DNA from: Lasiosphaeris hirsuta
Lineage: Eukaryota; Ascomycota; Sordariomycetes; Sordariales; Lasiosphaeriaceae
Direction of reading: 5' to 3'
NCBI GenBank assembly: GCA_030549175.1
Contig: JAUKUA010000010.1
Coordinates: 310,001-374,000 of the forward strand
DNA: 64,000 bases
Each line of letters begins with the position of its first letter. The first letter of the stretch is position 1. The position numbers and the translations under genes are program-made. The notes under the pieces were generated by a model that was not told where the DNA came from, did no database searches, and worked only from the letters and a program-made list of their open reading frames with translations. This document shows, in pieces, positions 60,543 through 64,000 of the stretch.

Positions 60543-62260
60543 TTATGGGCCAATCTTCCTCAACTTTACATAGCAGCTCCTAGGTGCTTCGGTCGAGCTG
60601 TCCTCGGCTTCAAAGCTGCTTAGCTCACCATGTATCTCGAGGAACTCAAAGTTCCAGATGAGCAGGGTGAAGGCCACGCGCATTGACAAGTACGCCAGCC
60701 TCCGACCGAAGCAGGATCGCGGTCCCGCACCAAAGGGCAGCTGCAGCCCGGCCTGGATGTCAAACACCTCGCGCAGAGCCCCTGCGTATCCGGTAGCGCC
60801 GTTGCCTGTTTCTTTCCTTAGCCACCGCTCGGGTTTGAACTCGCCAATATCGGCCGGATTCCAGGCCTCGCACCGACTCTTGGCGCGCCTTGAGGCTTTC
60901 GTCCGCCTGGCGCCCGCAACCTCAAAAGCGGGCTGCATGAAACTCGCGGCATTGTTGACCAAGATGACATGCGTACCCTTGGGGATGGCGTGGCCAAGAA
61001 TCTGGGTGTCAACGAGGGCCTCACGGGGCTGCATGGGCACAATATGGCTGTGCCGCAGCGTCTCCTCCATGACGGCGTCGAGGTATGGGATGTGCGCCCG
61101 CACAATCTCGCTAGCTGTCGGGAGGCGGGCTTCGGAGAGCGCAGCAGCATGAGCAGCATGGAGGTCGCTCCGCAGTCGAGTCTGCACCTGCTGAGACCTA
61201 GACATGAACTTGACCCACCACGCCAGCGTCGTCGAAGTCGTGTCGTGCCCACCAACGATGAAACCAAAGAGTTGGAGAGGCGTGGGAAGCAATAGTAAGC
61301 GACGGAGAACGGATACAGACCGCAGGCAAGGTAAACAGGGGAGGAATGTAGCCTTGAACCCACCTCGTCGTATATGGCGCCCTTGTGGAAGTCGGGCTGG
61401 GCGCCACGGCTCTCCGCCGTGGCCATCTCCCGCAGCAAGATCTGATCGACGGCGCACCTCAGCTTCTCCCTCGTGTCGGGGACCTCGATGCGCGCCAAAG
61501 CCCGTTCGATATTCCGCCGGATCAGTTGCTCCTTCAGCCGCAGCGCCCTCCTCGAAGAGGGCTTTTGTAGGTAGAGCCAGAGGGCTGGGTAGGGGAGCGG
61601 TGACTGGAAGGCGACATTGATGCTCTCGGTCAGGAAAACCAGGGCTTGCAGTTCAGGGTCCAACGGCGCACTTGGGAATATAACCGGCTCCAACTCCTGC
61701 CCGTCCTCGGGCTCAGGGGTGGCAGCATGTGATGTCGTGGTGGACTGGACGGCGACCAACTGCTTGGGGATGATGGTGTCGCTCTGGGGGAAATCAAAGG
61801 TGATGGCCATGGTAATATCTAGTGCCATGAAATACAGGTCGAGAGCGGTATGGAAGGGCCTTCCCACGGCCGACTCGGCCTTGGCCGACCATAAGCCCAG
61901 GAGCGAGACTAGTTTGTCGTATATCTCAGGGGCCGACACCTGGTCCAGGAAAGCCGGCGTCATGAGATCCTTGACTAGTTCCCGGTTGTGCTAGTAGCGA
62001 TGGTCCGCCGACTTGATGGCAACCTGATAATTGGGTAATAGGGCGCTGAAGCTGTCTTTGGTCAAGCTGCTCTTGTCAAACTCGCGTGTTCGGCGCATCA
62101 TGATGTCCTGGGCCTCCCAGAAGTCGCTAACCAGGACCCACGGCCGCCCAAAGGGCGTCATAAAGATCTGCACCACGACCACGAAGCTGCTGCTCACCGC
62201 CACCATGGCGAGCGACTGGCCCATGTCGTCAAAGGAGGCGCTGGGCGTGAGTGTGGAGCG
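60543..62260 (-). pseudogene. cytochrome P450 inactivated by a nonsense and a lost splice acceptor
   Basis: Minus strand. N-terminal-side segment VQIFMTPFGRPWVLVSDFWEAQDIMMRR at 62000-62224; MTPAFLDQVSAPEIYDKL from 61963; I-helix GGHDTTSTT near 61240; EETLRH (ExxR) near 61060; and heme loop FGAGPRSCFG near 60725 with the cysteine present. The frame is cut by TAG at 61991. A phase-0 intron from 61363 (GTGGGT) should end just before LFGFIVGG at 61271. The expected AG reads AA (61272-61273) and no other AG fits. The membrane anchor exon upstream of 62260 is not found. Apart from these defects the sequence is well preserved, so the loss looks recent. It sits beside the broken MFS gene. Confidence 0.78.
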
Positions 62261-62963
62261 CTCTATGGCTTGGCTGGCAATAATTTACATATAGACCTGG
62301 AAAGCAAGGTTCTGGTGGCCGGAAGAGGGCAAAGGCAAGCCCCAGCCAGCCAGCAGCAGCGAGACTTGCAGTCTGCCTTTGTATCGCTCGCTGCAGGTGG
62401 AGCAAGCTGCTCCAGTACCGGCCGCCAACCCCGCCAACCCCGTAGTCCCCGGGTACTCTCGTGGCAGCCGTGGGACCCCATGTGTGTGTAACAAGGTATC
62501 TCGCAGACCATTGGGTTGCATATGCTGGTTGAGTACATACACGGAGGAGGCCAGTGCCAAGGGGCACCCCTACCGCGGCACCTTATCCGGCGCAGCTCCC
62601 ATTGGCTCTCACGCTGTCTTCTGCTGGTAGGGGGTAGCTGCCGTGGCGCCGCCACAGAGGCACTCATTCGATTTCTGCAGCCCTTTTTTGAGCAGGTTTG
62701 AGCTCGTTTCTCGATCTTGCTGCCAGAGAACGAATAGCGGCGGGCAACCGCCATTGAAAGCCCTGCGAGGTAGATGCCCCGCTCCTCCGACTCCCGTGCC
62801 TTAACTACTACCCGCATATCCTTCCGCAGCTTCCTACCTTGACCGCGTTTCAGTCAACTTTCATGCCCCGACGCTCCTCCGGGCAATAATCATCAAGGCC
62901 GACCACTACTGCCTGCACACCTTGCCTTACCCAACCGAGGCGCCAAGCAATCGAGACCCAAGA
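62261..62963. promoter_or_regulatory. upstream region of the ferric reductase
   Basis: About 700 bases. The left part may contain the missing first exon of the P450 relic, which I could not model. The right part contains the promoter of the divergent ferric reductase. No other gene is supported. Confidence 0.45.
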
Positions 62964-64000
62964 ATGAAGATGCCGTCGGCCGCTTGGCTGGCGCTGCCAT
63001 GTTTGGTCAGCCCTGCTGTCGCCCAGGTCCTCGTCGGCTTCGGCAACGTCGTCTACGACCCGCTGTGTGCTGAGTCATGCCTCCGGTCCCTCACCTCTTA
63101 CATGCTGGACTGCTCCGGCATGGGCGAGGACCATGACGGCATGGAGATGATGTCTATGCCGATGACTGCCGACTGCTATGCCCATAGCACCCCGTTTTTG
63201 ACCTCGGTTGCCTGGTGCATGAGCACCAAGTGTGCCGGACAAGACATTGCCCTTTCCAGGATGGAACACTGGTGGGAGCAGACCGTCACGGGGAGCAGGA
63301 CGCTGGCCGCCAAGTGGTCCTACTCGGCTGCCCTTCTCAACGTCGACCCAAGCCCGCCCACGTACCAGCTCGGCGCCGCAGACACGGCCCTGAACGTCAC
63401 TTCCATCGTCGAGCCGAACACGTACTTGAAGCAGTGGAACGTCCTAGGAGGGGTCCGGGACGAGACGATTATCGAGTCGGCATACAGGTGCGGTTGCCCC
63501 TTGTTTTCCTCCGCTGGGAGCCAACACACTGCAGCCACCCAGGTTGACCTGGCTACAGCTGCTAACCTGCCAGTTACATGCAGCATCGCCATCTTCGTCG
63601 TGGGGGTCGGCCTCCCTCTGGCACTCACATGGATCCCCCACCTGCCCTTCGGGCGCACTCTTGCTGACAAGGTAGGCCAGGTAGCGAGAAACACGCTCCC
63701 GATACGCGCGCCCGTGGTCCCCCTCGTCCAGGTCCATGATTTAGGTTTGCCTTTTTGACGTGGGATTGCACAGCGCTAACGCATTGGCATTTTGATACCT
63801 ACACAGCTCAAGCCGTACCTCGTCTACCCAAGTCTTATCGGCACCTACCAAGTCCGCCCGCTGCCGTTCCTCCTCGGTAATGCTCCAACTGTCGGACAAG
63901 GCTTCTACATGGCCGCCTTCCTTGCCCTCAACGTGGTCCTGACGTCGGTCAACTACCAGTCTAGACAGCCCAGCGCGTGGTTCGGGAGCCAATGGAATGA
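62964..64000 (+). CDS. ferric-chelate reductase (FRE/NOX family), N-terminal part, cut by window edge
   Basis: My model is join(62964..63671, 63807..>64000). Start is the ATG giving MKMPSAAWLALPCLVSPAVA, a signal peptide; the frame extends 14 codons upstream without such a pattern. A Cys-rich ectodomain follows (CAESCLRSL, CSGM, WCMSTKC, YRCGCPL), then a first helix near IAIFVVGVGLPLALTWI. After the intron come LKPYLVYPSLIGTYQVRP, the helix GFYMAAFLALNVVLTSVNYQ and SAWFGSQW, typical of fungal FRE proteins just before the heme-binding ferric-reductase domain. The intron donor is uncertain: GTAGGC at 63672 is my choice, but two other phase-0 GT sites (63681 and 63729) also join in frame. The acceptor is ACACAG at 63801-63806. 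The family moves electrons across the plasma membrane to reduce ferric iron. No break is seen, but the NADPH and FAD domains lie beyond the window. Confidence 0.82.

Noticed and set aside
1..64000. CRISPR arrays or bacterial-type operons
   Set aside because: No regularly spaced direct repeats with unique spacers; the 67-bp array has no spacers beyond 3 nt and the genome is eukaryotic.

Overview
The window is nuclear DNA of a filamentous ascomycete (Pezizomycotina; a sordariomycete is my best guess). The evidence is short introns of 52-92 nt with CTRAC-type branch sites, a multimodular NRPS beside a highly reducing PKS, and copia, DUF3435 and ankyrin/membrane relics typical of such genomes. 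The organism assignment is inference.

Bases 619-34037 hold a compact four-gene biosynthetic cluster whose gene models I could close in frame by eye. (1) A 6240-aa NRPS, minus strand, four exons, order T-[C-A-T]x5-CT. (2) A BAHD-like acyltransferase, minus strand. (3) A 2563-aa highly reducing PKS, KS-AT-DH-MT-ER-KR-ACP, plus strand, seven exons. (4) A 565-aa acyl-CoA/AMP ligase, minus strand, six exons. The acyltransferase and PKS share a 1-kb divergent promoter. This gene set is the known architecture for fungal cyclic lipodepsipeptides of the emericellamide/beauveriolide kind. The PKS makes a methyl-branched acid, the ligase activates it, the acyltransferase loads it on the N-terminal T domain, five amino acids are added, and the terminal CT domain releases a macrocycle. 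Five modules match emericellamide in size, but the adenylation pockets are not decoded, so the peptide may be new. No regulator, transporter or tailoring gene lies inside the cluster.

From 34 to 62 kb the DNA is mostly a graveyard. It holds a broken membrane glycoprotein (35.7-37.2 kb), a broken membrane/ankyrin protein (38.0-42.4 kb), a decayed DUF3435 recombinase (43.0-45.0 kb), and a copia element that has lost its reverse-transcriptase core (45.7-47.7 kb). An MFS transporter (58-59.9 kb) and a P450 (60.5-62.3 kb) were inactivated by nonsense, splice-site or deletion changes. One apparently intact unrecognised gene (51.3-53.4 kb) stands out. A ferric reductase gene, cut by the right edge, begins at 62.96 kb.

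The most unusual structure is inside the ankyrin pseudogene at 41657-42181. It is a head-to-tail array in which every 67-bp unit is a complete intron-like element (GTAAGT donor, branch-like box, TAG acceptor) followed by exactly 3 nt. A second case of intron/exon duplication, with minisatellite introns, forms the 5' end of the 51.3-kb gene.
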